From Rhizobiales bacterium 63-22 (GTDB taxonomy: Bacteria; Pseudomonadota; Alphaproteobacteria; Rhizobiales; Rhizobiaceae), in assembly GCA_001898995.1 (NCBI GenBank), contig MKVZ01000006.1, forward strand, positions 83,641 through 147,640: a DNA stretch of 64,000 nt, read 5' to 3'. This document shows positions 55,901 to 64,000 of the stretch, piece after piece. Position 1 is the stretch's first letter, and every line of letters starts with the position of its first letter. The position numbers and the translations under genes were made by a program. A model generated the notes under the pieces. It ran no database searches, was not told the DNA's origin, and saw nothing but the letters and a program-made list of their open reading frames with translations.

Positions 55901-56592
55901 TCTCGTCGCCGCTCACGACCGAGCCGCTGTTCCATATCGGTCCGGTGCCGATCGCCGGACCGGTGGTCGTGACATGGGGCATCATGGCGCTGATGGGCAT
56001 CGGCGCGTTCCTGCTCACCCGCAGACTGTCCCTCGTTCCATCCCGGACCCAGACGGTCCTCGAAACCGTCGTGGAGACGCTGGACGGCCAGATCGCCGAT
56101 ACGATGCAGGCCGATCCCGCGCCGTACCGGCCGCTGATCGGCATGCTGTTCCTGTTCATCCTCGTGGCCAACTGGTCGTCGATCATCCCCGGCGTCGAGC
56201 CGCCGACCGCGCACATCGAAACCGACGCGGCGCTGGCGCTGATCGTGGCCGTGGCCATCGTCTATTACGGCGTGCGCATGCAGGGGCTGGGCGGCTACCT
56301 CAGAACCTTCGCGCAGCCGAGCTGGGTCATGATCCCGCTCAATGTCGTGGAGCAGATCACCCGCACCTTCTCGCTGATCGTGCGCCTTTTCGGCAATATC
56401 ATGAGCGGGGTTTTCGTCATCGGCATCGTCCTGTCGCTGGCGGGGCTGCTGGTGCCGGTTCCGCTGATGGCACTCGATCTCCTGACCGGGGCCGTGCAGG
56501 CCTATATCTTCGCCGTACTGGCCACGGTGTTTATCGGCGCGGCCGTGAAGGGCGAAGGCGACCCGAATCCAAAGAAGGGAAATGAAGCATGA
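55897..56592 (+). CDS. atpB: N-ATPase subunit a
   Basis: Membrane stator subunit of 231 residues with five to six transmembrane segments. The essential arginine next to the ring is in SLIVRLFGNIMSG. Shorter than E. coli subunit a, as is usual for N-ATPases. Overlaps atpR and atpE by 4 nt. Provides the ion half-channels. Confidence 0.94.
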   Translation: MISSPLTTEPLFHIGPVPIAGPVVVTWGIMALMGIGAFLLTRRLSLVPSRTQTVLETVVETLDGQIADTMQADPAPYRPLIGMLFLFILVANWSSIIPGVEPPTAHIETDAALALIVAVAIVYYGVRMQGLGGYLRTFAQPSWVMIPLNVVEQITRTFSLIVRLFGNIMSGVFVIGIVLSLAGLLVPVPLMALDLLTGAVQAYIFAVLATVFIGAAVKGEGDPNPKKGNEA

Positions 56593-56834
56593 ACATCCTT
56601 GAAACCGTGAGCATTTTCGCCGCTGCCTTCGCGATCGCATTCGGCGTGCTCGGACCGGCGCTTGCCGAAGGGCGTTCGGTGGCCGCCGCGATGGACGCCA
56701 TCGCCCGCCAGCCGGAAGCCGCCGGCACGCTGTCGCGTACGCTTTTCGTCGGTCTCGCCATGATCGAGACGATGGCGATCTATTGCCTCGTGATCGCGCT
56801 GCTCATCCTGTTCGCCAATCCTTTCGTCAAGTAA
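56589..56834 (+). CDS. atpE: N-ATPase subunit c
   Basis: Ring subunit of 81 residues with two helices. Helix 1 has LGPALAEGRSV and helix 2 has AMIETMAIY. The Glu-Thr pair in helix 2 plus a Glu in helix 1, at the position of Gln32 of the Ilyobacter Na+ ring, give the ligand set proposed for Na+-binding N-ATPase rings. ARQPEAAG is the conserved polar loop. Na+ specificity is inferred, not shown. Confidence 0.94.
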   Translation: MNILETVSIFAAAFAIAFGVLGPALAEGRSVAAAMDAIARQPEAAGTLSRTLFVGLAMIETMAIYCLVIALLILFANPFVK

Positions 56835-56841
56835 CCCGGCG

Positions 56842-57579
56842 ATGCGGATCGACTGGTGGACATTGGGACTTCAGACCCTCAACGCTCTGGTCCTGCTGTG
56901 GATTCTTGCGCGCTTCTTCTTTCGGCCCGTGGCCGGGATCATGCGTCAGCGTCAGGAGGCGGCGGCGTCCGTCCTGAAGCAGGCCGAGGCCGCGAAGGCC
57001 GCCGCCGAAACCGCGCGCAAACAGGCCGAGGACGAGGCTGCCCGTCTTGCCGGCGAACGCGCCGCGGCGCTGCAAAAGGCGGCGGACGACGCGCAAACCA
57101 CCAGGGATGCCCTGCTGGCCGATGCCCGCAAGCAGGCCGATAAGATCCGCGCCGATGCCGAAACGGCGGCGGCGGCGCTGAAGGAACAGGCCATAGCGGA
57201 TGCGGCCAGCGCGGCCGGCGACCTTGCCGTGGACATTGCCGCGCGGCTCATGGCCCGCCTGCCGGACGCGGCAAAGGTTTCGGGGTTCATAGACGGCCTC
57301 GGCGAAGCCATCGCCGGCCTGCCGGAAGCCACCCGCATAGGCATCGCCGGAGGCGGCGAGGGGGTACACGTTATTGCGCCCCGCCCGCTCACCGAAGCCG
57401 AGAACAAGGCCTGCGCCGTCATGCTGGAGCACGTGCTCGGCCATAGCGTGACCTTCACGGTCGATACCGACCCGGCGGTGATCGCGGGGCTGGAACTCGG
57501 TACGGCGCATGCGCTGGTCAGAAACAGTTTCCGCGCCGATCTGGAGCGGATCAGGGCGGAGTTGCGCCATCATGACTGA
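56842..57579 (+). CDS. atpF: N-ATPase subunit b with extended C-terminal domain
   Basis: Peripheral stalk subunit of 245 residues. One transmembrane helix ([18 protein letters not shown]) leads into a long Ala/Lys/Glu coiled coil (about 35-125). The C-terminal 110 residues (from [20 protein letters not shown]) look like a globular domain comparable to the delta/OSCP part, and no separate atpH is in the operon. Starts 7 nt after atpE; its end overlaps atpA by 8 nt. Confidence 0.9.
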   Translation: MRIDWWTLGLQTLNALVLLWILARFFFRPVAGIMRQRQEAAASVLKQAEAAKAAAETARKQAEDEAARLAGERAAALQKAADDAQTTRDALLADARKQADKIRADAETAAAALKEQAIADAASAAGDLAVDIAARLMARLPDAAKVSGFIDGLGEAIAGLPEATRIGIAGGGEGVHVIAPRPLTEAENKACAVMLEHVLGHSVTFTVDTDPAVIAGLELGTAHALVRNSFRADLERIRAELRHHD

Positions 57580-59146
57580 ATCGAAACAGAAAAAAGCGGT
57601 TTCGAAACCGGTCGGGGAGCAGCCGCAATGGGTACGGCGCAAGCGTGCCGCCATCGCCGACACGAAACTCGCCCCGGAAGCCTTTCCGATCGGCCGCGTC
57701 GAACAGGTGGCCGACGGCATCGCGCGCGTCTCGGGCCTGCCGGACGTGCGGCTCAACGAATTGCTGTTGTTCGAGAACGGCCGCACGGGCTTCGCGCTCA
57801 TGCTCGACGCGGATGCCATCTCCGTGGTGCTGCTCGACGAGGGCGAGGCCATCGGCGCCGGGTCGCAGGTGCGCAGCACCGGCGAGGTGGTGACGGTGCC
57901 GGTCGGGCCGGAACTGCTCGGCCGCATCGTCGATCCGCTCGGCCGCCCGCTCGACGGCGGCCCGGAGATAAGGACGGCCGAGCGTCTGCCCGCCGAACGT
58001 CCCGCTCCCGCCATCATCGAGCGCGATCAGGTGTCCGAGCCGGTGGAGACGGGCATTCTCGTGGTCGATGCGCTGTTCGCGCTCGGGCGCGGCCAGCGCG
58101 AACTCATCATCGGCGACCGGTCGACCGGCAAGACTTCCATCGGCATCGACGCCATCGTCAACCAGAAGCATTCCGACATGGTCTGCGTCTATGTGGCCAT
58201 CGGCCAGCGGGCCTCGGACGTGGAGCGCGCCATCGCCGCCGTCCGCGCCCATGGCGCGCCCGAACGTTGCATCTTCGTGGTCGCAGCCGCCTCTTCCTCG
58301 GCGGGGCTGCAATGGCTTGCACCTTTCTCCGCTTTTTCCATGGCCGAATATTTCCGCGACCGGGGCGGCCATGTGCTGGTGGTGGTGGACGACCTCACCA
58401 AGCACGCCGCCACCCACCGCGAACTGGCGTTGCTCACGCGCGAGCCGCCGGGGCGCGAAGCCTATCCGGGCGACATATTCTATCTGCACGCGCGCCTGCT
58501 GGAGCGCGCGGCGAAGCTTTCGGTCGAACGCGGCGGCGGATCGCTCACAGCACTTCCAGTCGCGCAGACCGACGCGGGCAATCTCTCGGCCTATATCCCG
58601 ACCAACCTGATCTCGATCACCGACGGACAGATCGTGCTTTCGACGCATCTGCTGGCCCTGGACCAGCGCCCGGCAGTCGATGTGGGGTTGAGCGTCAGCC
58701 GTGTCGGCGGCAAGGCGCAAAAGAAGGCGCTGCGCGACGTTTCCGGCCGCATCCGGCTCGAATATTCACAGTTTCTGGAACTGGAGGCCTTCACCCGGTT
58801 CGGAGGTATTTCCGACAGCCGCGTGAAGGCGCAGATCGCGCAGGGCAGGCGCATTCGCGCGCTGCTGACGCAACCGCGCTTCGCCAATCTTCGGCTGGTT
58901 GATCAGGTGGCGCTTCTGGCGGCGCTGAACGAGGGCGCATTCGATGCCTGTCCGGTACAGGCCATTCCGCACTTGCGCGAACGCCTGCCGGCAAGCCTCG
59001 ACGCTGACGCCGCCGATGCGGTGAAAGCGGTGACAGCGGACGGAGTCCTCACCGACGAAACCAGGGCCGCCCTTGTCGGCGCCGTGCGCAGGCTTGTCGC
59101 GGATATCGCCGCCGCCCCGGCCGATATCGCGGGGGAACCCGCATGA
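57572..59146 (+). CDS. atpA: N-ATPase subunit alpha
   Basis: Non-catalytic F1 subunit of 524 residues. P-loop GDRSTGKTS (about 181-189; Q to S compared with the usual GDRQTGKT), the alpha signature [14 protein letters not shown] and [12 protein letters not shown] are present. N-terminal extension of about 25 basic residues. It starts inside the end of atpF (8-nt overlap) and overlaps atpG by 4 nt. Confidence 0.95.
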   Translation: MTESKQKKAVSKPVGEQPQWVRRKRAAIADTKLAPEAFPIGRVEQVADGIARVSGLPDVRLNELLLFENGRTGFALMLDADAISVVLLDEGEAIGAGSQVRSTGEVVTVPVGPELLGRIVDPLGRPLDGGPEIRTAERLPAERPAPAIIERDQVSEPVETGILVVDALFALGRGQRELIIGDRSTGKTSIGIDAIVNQKHSDMVCVYVAIGQRASDVERAIAAVRAHGAPERCIFVVAAASSSAGLQWLAPFSAFSMAEYFRDRGGHVLVVVDDLTKHAATHRELALLTREPPGREAYPGDIFYLHARLLERAAKLSVERGGGSLTALPVAQTDAGNLSAYIPTNLISITDGQIVLSTHLLALDQRPAVDVGLSVSRVGGKAQKKALRDVSGRIRLEYSQFLELEAFTRFGGISDSRVKAQIAQGRRIRALLTQPRFANLRLVDQVALLAALNEGAFDACPVQAIPHLRERLPASLDADAADAVKAVTADGVLTDETRAALVGAVRRLVADIAAAPADIAGEPA

Positions 59147-60012
59147 GCGACAGGCTGGCGGAAATCGAGGCCCGCATCGTCTCGGTGAATCAGCTTTCAT
59201 CGGTCATCACGGCCATGCGCGGCATTGCCGCGGCGCGCATGTCGGAAGCCGGCAAACATCTGGAAAGCGTGCGCGCCTATTCCGCCACCGTCGGCATGGC
59301 GATCGGCCGGGCGCTCGCCATGCAGCCGTCCGACCGCCGGCCGGACGGCAGGGGTCGGGATACCGGCTACCGGCACATCGTGATCGTGCTTTGTGCCGAA
59401 CAGGGCTTCGCCGGCAGTTTCTCCAACCGGATGCTCGACCGCTTCGAGGCGCTGCGGCAAAACGGTCCGGCACCCGAACTGATGCTGGTCGGAGATCGCG
59501 GCCTGCTTTCGGCGGGCGAGCGCGGCCTGGAGCCGGCATGGACCGCGCCGATGATCGCCGCAACCGATCAGGCGGCGGCACTTGCCAACCGCGTCATGAA
59601 CGCGCTTTACAGCCGCATCGACGGCACCGCGGATTCGGGGGTTGCCGTGTGCGTGACGCTGCTCCACGCCGCGCCCGGTGCGACAGCCGGGCCGCAGATG
59701 ATGGAGAAGCGGCTGGTGCCTTTCGATTTCGGCCGCTTTCCGCCTGCCGGTTCCGGCGAGCCGCCTCTGCTCACGCTCGCTCCCGGTGAACTCCTCGCGC
59801 GTCTGGCGGACGAATATATATTCGCGGAACTCTGCGAGGCGGTGGTGCTTTCTTTCGCGGCCGAGAACGAAGCACGGATGCGCGCCATGGTCGCGGCGCA
59901 AAAGAATGTTTCCGATACGCTGGACGGTCTCGTCGCGTCCTCGCGCCGTCAGCGGCAGGAGGAAACGACAAACGAAATTGTCGAACTGAGCGCTTCCCAG
60001 GCAGGGCAGTGA
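59143..60012 (+). CDS. atpG: N-ATPase subunit gamma
   Basis: Central stalk of 289 residues. The N-terminal rotor helix has [20 protein letters not shown]; the middle domain has [19 protein letters not shown] sequence ([16 protein letters not shown]); the C-terminal helix ends in [20 protein letters not shown]. Last gene of the operon. A 175-nt gap with an FNR box separates it from arcD. Confidence 0.93.
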   Translation: MSDRLAEIEARIVSVNQLSSVITAMRGIAAARMSEAGKHLESVRAYSATVGMAIGRALAMQPSDRRPDGRGRDTGYRHIVIVLCAEQGFAGSFSNRMLDRFEALRQNGPAPELMLVGDRGLLSAGERGLEPAWTAPMIAATDQAAALANRVMNALYSRIDGTADSGVAVCVTLLHAAPGATAGPQMMEKRLVPFDFGRFPPAGSGEPPLLTLAPGELLARLADEYIFAELCEAVVLSFAAENEARMRAMVAAQKNVSDTLDGLVASSRRQRQEETTNEIVELSASQAGQ

Positions 60013-60118
60013 CAGTCGTTTTCTGTGTTTGGATCAGCAGGTTATGCTTAAAGTCGATTATTAAATGAGAAATTGATTTCATACAGGAATACTTGTATGG
60101 GCAAGAATTAATCGCCTA

Positions 60119-60132
60119 TTGATTAAAATCAA
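60119..60132. promoter_or_regulatory. FNR/FnrN box upstream of arcD
   Basis: TTGAT-TAAA-ATCAA, exact match to the FNR/Anr consensus, centred 62 nt before the arcD start codon. If activation is from -41.5 the transcript would begin near 60167, leaving a 20-nt leader that includes GGAG. This is the arrangement of Anr-controlled arc operons in other bacteria. Confidence 0.75.
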
Positions 60133-60187
60133 AGCGGCCTCTTAAATTGAATGACATCGTTCTCCAAGTTGGATCTGGAGAACTCCC

Positions 60188-61660
60188 ATGACGACCAGTG
60201 ACCTGCCTGCATCCGCAGCGCCGATTTCCACCACAACATCCGCCGGATCGAAGCTGCGCCTCGGCGCGCTGACGGCGCTGGTCATCGGCTCGATGATCGG
60301 CTCCGGCGTCTTCAGCCTTCCGCAAAACATGGCGGCAGGCGCGGGACCTCTCGCTGTCATCATCGGATGGGCGATCACGGCGGTCGGCATGCTTGCGCTC
60401 GTTTTCGTCTATCAGTCGCTGGCCACGCGCCGGCCCGATCTCGATGCCGGTCCCTACGCCTATGCGAAGGCGGGCTTCGGGCCGTTCGTCGGCTTCAACA
60501 GCGCATGGGGGTACTGGATCAGCGCATGGGTGGGCAACGTCTCCTACGCGGTCGTCGTGTTCAGCGCGCTGTCCTATTTCTTCCCGTCCTTCGGCGACGG
60601 CAATACGTGGCAGGCCGTGCTCGGCGCGTCCATCCTGCTCTGGGCGATCCATTTCCTCATTCTGGCGGGCGTGCGGCAGGCCGCCGTGGTGAACCTGATT
60701 GTCACCGTCGCCAAGATCGCGCCCATCGTGCTTTTCATCGCCATCGTGGCGATCGCTTTCAAGCTGGACGTCTTCTCGCTGGATTTTTCCGGCCTCGGCA
60801 ACGCCAGCCTCGGCTCCGTCATGACGCAGGTGAAAAGCACCATGCTGGTGACGCTGTGGGTGTTCATCGGTATCGAGGGCGCGAGCGTGTTTTCGGCCCG
60901 CGCGGAACGGCGCAAGGATATCGCCACGGCCACCGTCCTCGGCTTCTTCACCTGTCTCGCTCTCTATGCGCTCGTCTCGCTGCTGTCGCTCGGCATCATG
61001 ACCCAGCCGCAACTGGCCGCACTGAAGAACCCGTCCATGGCGGGCGTGCTGGAGGCCGTCGTCGGCCCGTGGGGTGCGGTTCTCATCAACATCGCACTGG
61101 TGATTTCCGTCATCGGCGCTTTCCTGAGCTGGACGCTGCTCGCCGCCGAAATACCGCATGTCGCGGGCAAGGACGGGACAATGCCGTCCTTCTTCGGACA
61201 TGAAAACGCGCGGGGCGCGCCGTCGACCTCGCTCACCGTCACCAACGTGCTGGTCCAGCTTTTCCTCGTCATCACGCTTTTCGCGCACAGCACCTATCAG
61301 GCGCTGTTCTCCATCGCTTCGGTCGCCATTCTGGTGCCCTATATCTTCTCCGGAGCCTATGCGGCCAAGCTCGCCATCACCGGCGAAAGCTATGGAGCCA
61401 ACGAAAGTCGTGGCGGCGCATTGTTCGGCGGAGGGCTCGCGACGGTCTATGGCCTCTGGCTCGTTTACGCCGCCGGACTCTCCTACCTCTTCATGTGCGC
61501 CATTCTCTATGCGCCCGGCATCATCTTCTACGTTTGGGCGCGCCGCGAGGACAGGCAGCGCATCTTCCATCCGGTCGAGGCGGCGCTCGCCGTGGCGCTG
61601 GTGGCCGCAGGTCTTTATGCGGCTTACGAAATGTGGACCGGCGCGATCAGCCCGCTCTGA
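60188..61660 (+). CDS. arcD: Arginine:ornithine antiporter
   Basis: APC-superfamily exchanger of 490 residues with about twelve to thirteen transmembrane helices. The first helix has the substrate-loop motif GSMIGSGVFSLPQNMA (about 37-52); NSAWGYWISAW and GIEGASVFSARAERR are also typical of basic amino acid antiporters. First gene of the arc operon, behind an FNR box, with CTGGAG about 9 nt before the ATG. Takes up arginine in exchange for ornithine made by the pathway. Confidence 0.92.
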   Translation: MTTSDLPASAAPISTTTSAGSKLRLGALTALVIGSMIGSGVFSLPQNMAAGAGPLAVIIGWAITAVGMLALVFVYQSLATRRPDLDAGPYAYAKAGFGPFVGFNSAWGYWISAWVGNVSYAVVVFSALSYFFPSFGDGNTWQAVLGASILLWAIHFLILAGVRQAAVVNLIVTVAKIAPIVLFIAIVAIAFKLDVFSLDFSGLGNASLGSVMTQVKSTMLVTLWVFIGIEGASVFSARAERRKDIATATVLGFFTCLALYALVSLLSLGIMTQPQLAALKNPSMAGVLEAVVGPWGAVLINIALVISVIGAFLSWTLLAAEIPHVAGKDGTMPSFFGHENARGAPSTSLTVTNVLVQLFLVITLFAHSTYQALFSIASVAILVPYIFSGAYAAKLAITGESYGANESRGGALFGGGLATVYGLWLVYAAGLSYLFMCAILYAPGIIFYVWARREDRQRIFHPVEAALAVALVAAGLYAAYEMWTGAISPL

Positions 61661-61704
61661 ACCTTCAAACAAAACGATAAACCCTATTGGAAAGGACCAT
61701 CGCT

Positions 61705-62922
61705 ATGTCCGGTCTTGGTGTCCACTCAGAAGTCGGTCATCTGCGCGAGGTCGTCGTGCATCGTCCCGATCTCAGCCTTCGCCGCCTCACCCCCGACAAT
61801 TGTCACGATCTGCTGTTCGATGACGTTCTGTGGGTCAAGCGCGCGCGGCAGGAGCACGACGTGTTCGTGGATACGCTGCGCGAGCGCGGCGTCACCGTCC
61901 ACCTCTTCGAGGAATTGCTCGGCGAAACGCTGGCACAGCCGGAAGCACGCAAATGGCTGCTCGACCGCCGCGTGGCTTCCTCGCTGGTCGGCTACGACAT
62001 GATGGACGAATTGCGCGGCTGGCTGGACGAGCTGCCGCACGAGCAGCTTGCGTCGCTGCTGATCGGCGGCGTCGAGCGGGCCGAACTGCCCTTTTCGCCC
62101 ACCGGATTGACCGGCAAGACCCTGCTGCCGCAGGATTTCGTGCTGCCGCCCCTGCCGAACCAGCTTTTCACGCGCGACAGTTCCTGCTGGATTTACAAGG
62201 CGGTCTCGGTCAGCGCCATGCACTGGCCCGCCCGTCGGCCGGAGGCCACCAATGTGGAGGCGGTCTACCGGTTCCATCCGCGGTTCCGTGACAGTGGTGT
62301 GCCTTTCGTGTCGCCCGACAATCCGGGGCCGGGCGTCAGTCTGGAGGGCGGCGACGTCATGCCGGTCGGCAATGGCGTGGTGCTGGTGGGCATGGGCGAG
62401 CGCTCGACGCCGCAGGCGGTCGCCGGACTGGCCAAAAGCCTGTTCGCAGTCGGCGAGGCCACCCGCGTCATCGCCGCGCTGATGCCGCGCGACCGCTCCT
62501 TCATGCACCTCGACACCGTCTTCACCTTCTGCGACCACGATCTGGCGACGATGTATCCGCCGGTGCTCGACCGCGTGCGGACATTCTCGCTGCGTCCGGG
62601 CGAAGGCGAAACCGCGCTTGACGTGAGGGAGGAAACCGCCCCCTTCATCGAGGTCGTGCGCGACGCGCTGGGCCTCAAGACGCTGCGCACGGTCGCCACC
62701 GGCGGCGATTCCTATGAGGCCGAGCGCGAGCAGTGGGATGACGGCAACAATGTCGTCGCCGTCGAACCCGGCGTGGTCATCGCCTATGACCGCAACGTCT
62801 ATACCAATACGCTGCTGCGCCGGTCCGGCATCGAGGTCATCACCATCGACAGCGCCGAACTCAGCCGCGGACGCGGCGGCGGCCATTGCATGACTTGCCC
62901 GATCGCGCGCGATCCGGCCTGA
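61705..62922 (+). CDS. arcA: Arginine deiminase
   Basis: Converts arginine to citrulline and ammonia. 405 residues. [18 protein letters not shown] (catalytic His), [10 protein letters not shown] and the catalytic cysteine in [12 protein letters not shown] (C398) are intact. Start 61705 ([16 protein letters not shown]) follows AAAGGA; the frame upstream adds six residues. Between arcD and arcB, cytoplasmic. Confidence 0.96.
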   Translation: MSGLGVHSEVGHLREVVVHRPDLSLRRLTPDNCHDLLFDDVLWVKRARQEHDVFVDTLRERGVTVHLFEELLGETLAQPEARKWLLDRRVASSLVGYDMMDELRGWLDELPHEQLASLLIGGVERAELPFSPTGLTGKTLLPQDFVLPPLPNQLFTRDSSCWIYKAVSVSAMHWPARRPEATNVEAVYRFHPRFRDSGVPFVSPDNPGPGVSLEGGDVMPVGNGVVLVGMGERSTPQAVAGLAKSLFAVGEATRVIAALMPRDRSFMHLDTVFTFCDHDLATMYPPVLDRVRTFSLRPGEGETALDVREETAPFIEVVRDALGLKTLRTVATGGDSYEAEREQWDDGNNVVAVEPGVVIAYDRNVYTNTLLRRSGIEVITIDSAELSRGRGGGHCMTCPIARDPA

Positions 62923-62950
62923 TGACGGGAATCCCCCAAGGAGCGATAAA

Positions 62951-63952
62951 ATGCCTGTGAACCTGCATGGCCGCAATGTTCTCACCCTCGACGATTTTTC
63001 GGGATCGGAAATCCGTTACCTGCTGCATCTGGCGGCGGACCTGAAGGCCGCGAAGCGGGCCGGCACCGAGATGCCGCGTCTCAAGGGCAGAAACATCGCC
63101 CTGATCTTCGAGAAGGATTCGACCCGCACCCGGTCCGGTTTCGAGGTCGCCGCCTTCGATCAGGGGGCGAACGTCACCTATATCGGCCCGTCCGGCAGCC
63201 ATATCGGCCACAAGGAATCGATGAAGGATACGGCCCGCGTGCTGGGCCGCATGTATGATGCCATCGAGTACAGGGGCTTCAGCCAGAAGGAGCTTGAGGT
63301 GCTGGGCGCTTATGCCGGCGTGCCGGTCTATAACGGCCTCACCGACGAGGCGCATCCAACCCAGATACTCGCCGACCTGATGACGATGCGCGAGTTCACG
63401 CACAAGCACCTTTCCGACATGACGGTGGCCTTCGTCGGCGAGGGCAGGGACAATGTGGCCCTGTCGCTCGCCATCGGCGCGGCCAAAGTCGGCATGGACT
63501 TACGCATCGCCTCGCCGCGTGAATTGTGGCCGGAGAAGGCTTTTTGCGATCACATCGCCGAACTGAACCGGATAAGCGGCGGGCGGTTCCGTCTGGACGA
63601 GGATCCGAAGGCCTGCGTGGAGGGAGCCGATTTCGTCTATACGGATGTGTGGCTTTCGATGGGCGAGGACGAAAGCGTCTGGCGTAAACGCATCGAACTG
63701 CTGACGCCCTATCGCGTGACGCGGGAATTGATGGCCGCTACCGGCAATCCTTATGCGAAATTCATGCATTGCCTGCCGGCTTTCCACAATACGGAAACGG
63801 ATGTCGGGGCGAAGATCGCCAAGGAATACGGCATCGACTGTATGGAGGTGGAGGACGCGGTTTTCGAATCGGAGGCCTCCATCGTCTTCGACGAGGCGGA
63901 AAACCGGATGCATTCCATCAAGGCCATGCTTCTGGCGACGATCGGCGGGTAA
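62951..63952 (+). CDS. arcB: Ornithine carbamoyltransferase (catabolic)
   Basis: Splits citrulline with phosphate into ornithine and carbamoyl phosphate. 333 residues, the length of catabolic enzymes. Carbamoyl-phosphate loop [14 protein letters not shown] (about 55-68), DEAHPTQ, and the ornithine loop [10 protein letters not shown] are present. It begins 28 nt after arcA with AAGGAG in front. The GFEVAA run is as in ArcB/ArgF proteins. Confidence 0.96.
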   Translation: MPVNLHGRNVLTLDDFSGSEIRYLLHLAADLKAAKRAGTEMPRLKGRNIALIFEKDSTRTRSGFEVAAFDQGANVTYIGPSGSHIGHKESMKDTARVLGRMYDAIEYRGFSQKELEVLGAYAGVPVYNGLTDEAHPTQILADLMTMREFTHKHLSDMTVAFVGEGRDNVALSLAIGAAKVGMDLRIASPRELWPEKAFCDHIAELNRISGGRFRLDEDPKACVEGADFVYTDVWLSMGEDESVWRKRIELLTPYRVTRELMAATGNPYAKFMHCLPAFHNTETDVGAKIAKEYGIDCMEVEDAVFESEASIVFDEAENRMHSIKAMLLATIGG

Positions 63953-63956
63953 GGCC

Positions 63957-64000
63957 ATGCGGATCGTCGTAGCGCTCGGCGGCAACGCCCTTCTGAAACG
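63957..64000 (+). CDS. arcC: Carbamate kinase (partial, cut by window end)
   Basis: Only the first 14 codons are visible (MRIVVALGGNALLK). They match the N-terminus of carbamate kinase, which makes ATP from carbamoyl phosphate as the last step of the arginine deiminase pathway. Start is 4 nt after the arcB stop. Continues beyond the window. Confidence 0.9.
   Translation, partial: MRIVVALGGNALLK

Noticed and set aside
57551..58720. Long minus-strand open frames opposite the N-ATPase genes (for example 389 codons)
   Set aside because: High GC makes antisense frames stay open; the plus-strand atpA is unmistakable and the antisense products have no domain pattern.
60070..60080. Second FNR half-site (AATTGATTTC) upstream of arcD
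   Set aside because: Only one half matches; the perfect box at 60119 explains regulation by itself.

Overview
The window looks like part of a secondary replicon (plasmid or chromid) of an alphaproteobacterium in the Hyphomicrobiales, most likely Brucellaceae (Ochrobactrum/Brucella) or a close rhizobial relative. The evidence is a complete repABC cassette near 38.1-41.7 kb with a predicted antisense RNA between repB and repC, rhizobial-plasmid families beside it (RHE_PE00001/DUF1612, SyrB-like, DUF982), a high-GC coding style and many large ABC-transporter catabolic operons. The genus is inferred from overall gene character; no alignment was run.

Layout. 0-5.9 kb: a ribose-type ABC importer with a class II aldolase and an SDR dehydrogenase. 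5.9-13.3 kb: a GntR/UTRA regulator, then a tightly coupled acyl-CoA operon (MFS, MaoC hydratase, DUF35, Cys-less thiolase-like protein, acetoacetyl-CoA synthetase) with a divergent true thiolase. A shared near-palindromic motif lies in front of the sugar operon and between the synthetase and the thiolase. 13.3-16 kb: a graveyard of IS5-, Tn3- and IS481-type transposase fragments around broken cls and grpE genes. 16-19.3 kb: LysR, a cysteine hydrolase and an MHS-type transporter. 19.6-26.7 kb: an AfuABC/FbpABC-like importer with a phosphoesterase and an RpiR regulator, probably for an organophosphate. 26.9-36.3 kb: a polyamine-type ABC importer with GMC oxidoreductase and aldehyde dehydrogenase, divergent from TetR and an N,N-dimethylformamidase-like protein. 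36.8-41.7 kb: a GH144-like glucanase overlapping repC, then repB and repA.

42.8-50.7 kb is accessory: a RHE_PE00001 protein, three small neighbours that share a C-terminal leucine zipper (one SyrB-like), a DUF982 gene with a 31-residue CydX-like microprotein, a broken hsp20, groEL and SDR fragments, and a lower-GC bicistron of an orphan ParA ATPase overlapping a HEPN-domain protein. The last is the best candidate here for an undescribed toxin or defence system.

50.7-64 kb: a membrane PAS-GGDEF-EAL protein, a complete N-type ATPase operon (atpDCQRBEFAG) and an arginine deiminase operon (arcDABC, arcC cut by the window end). Both operons carry an exact TTGAT-N4-ATCAA FNR/FnrN box upstream, so they are probably induced together at low oxygen. 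Arginine deiminase would then supply ATP and ammonia while the N-ATPase spends ATP to export Na+ or H+. No tRNA, rRNA or CRISPR array was seen.
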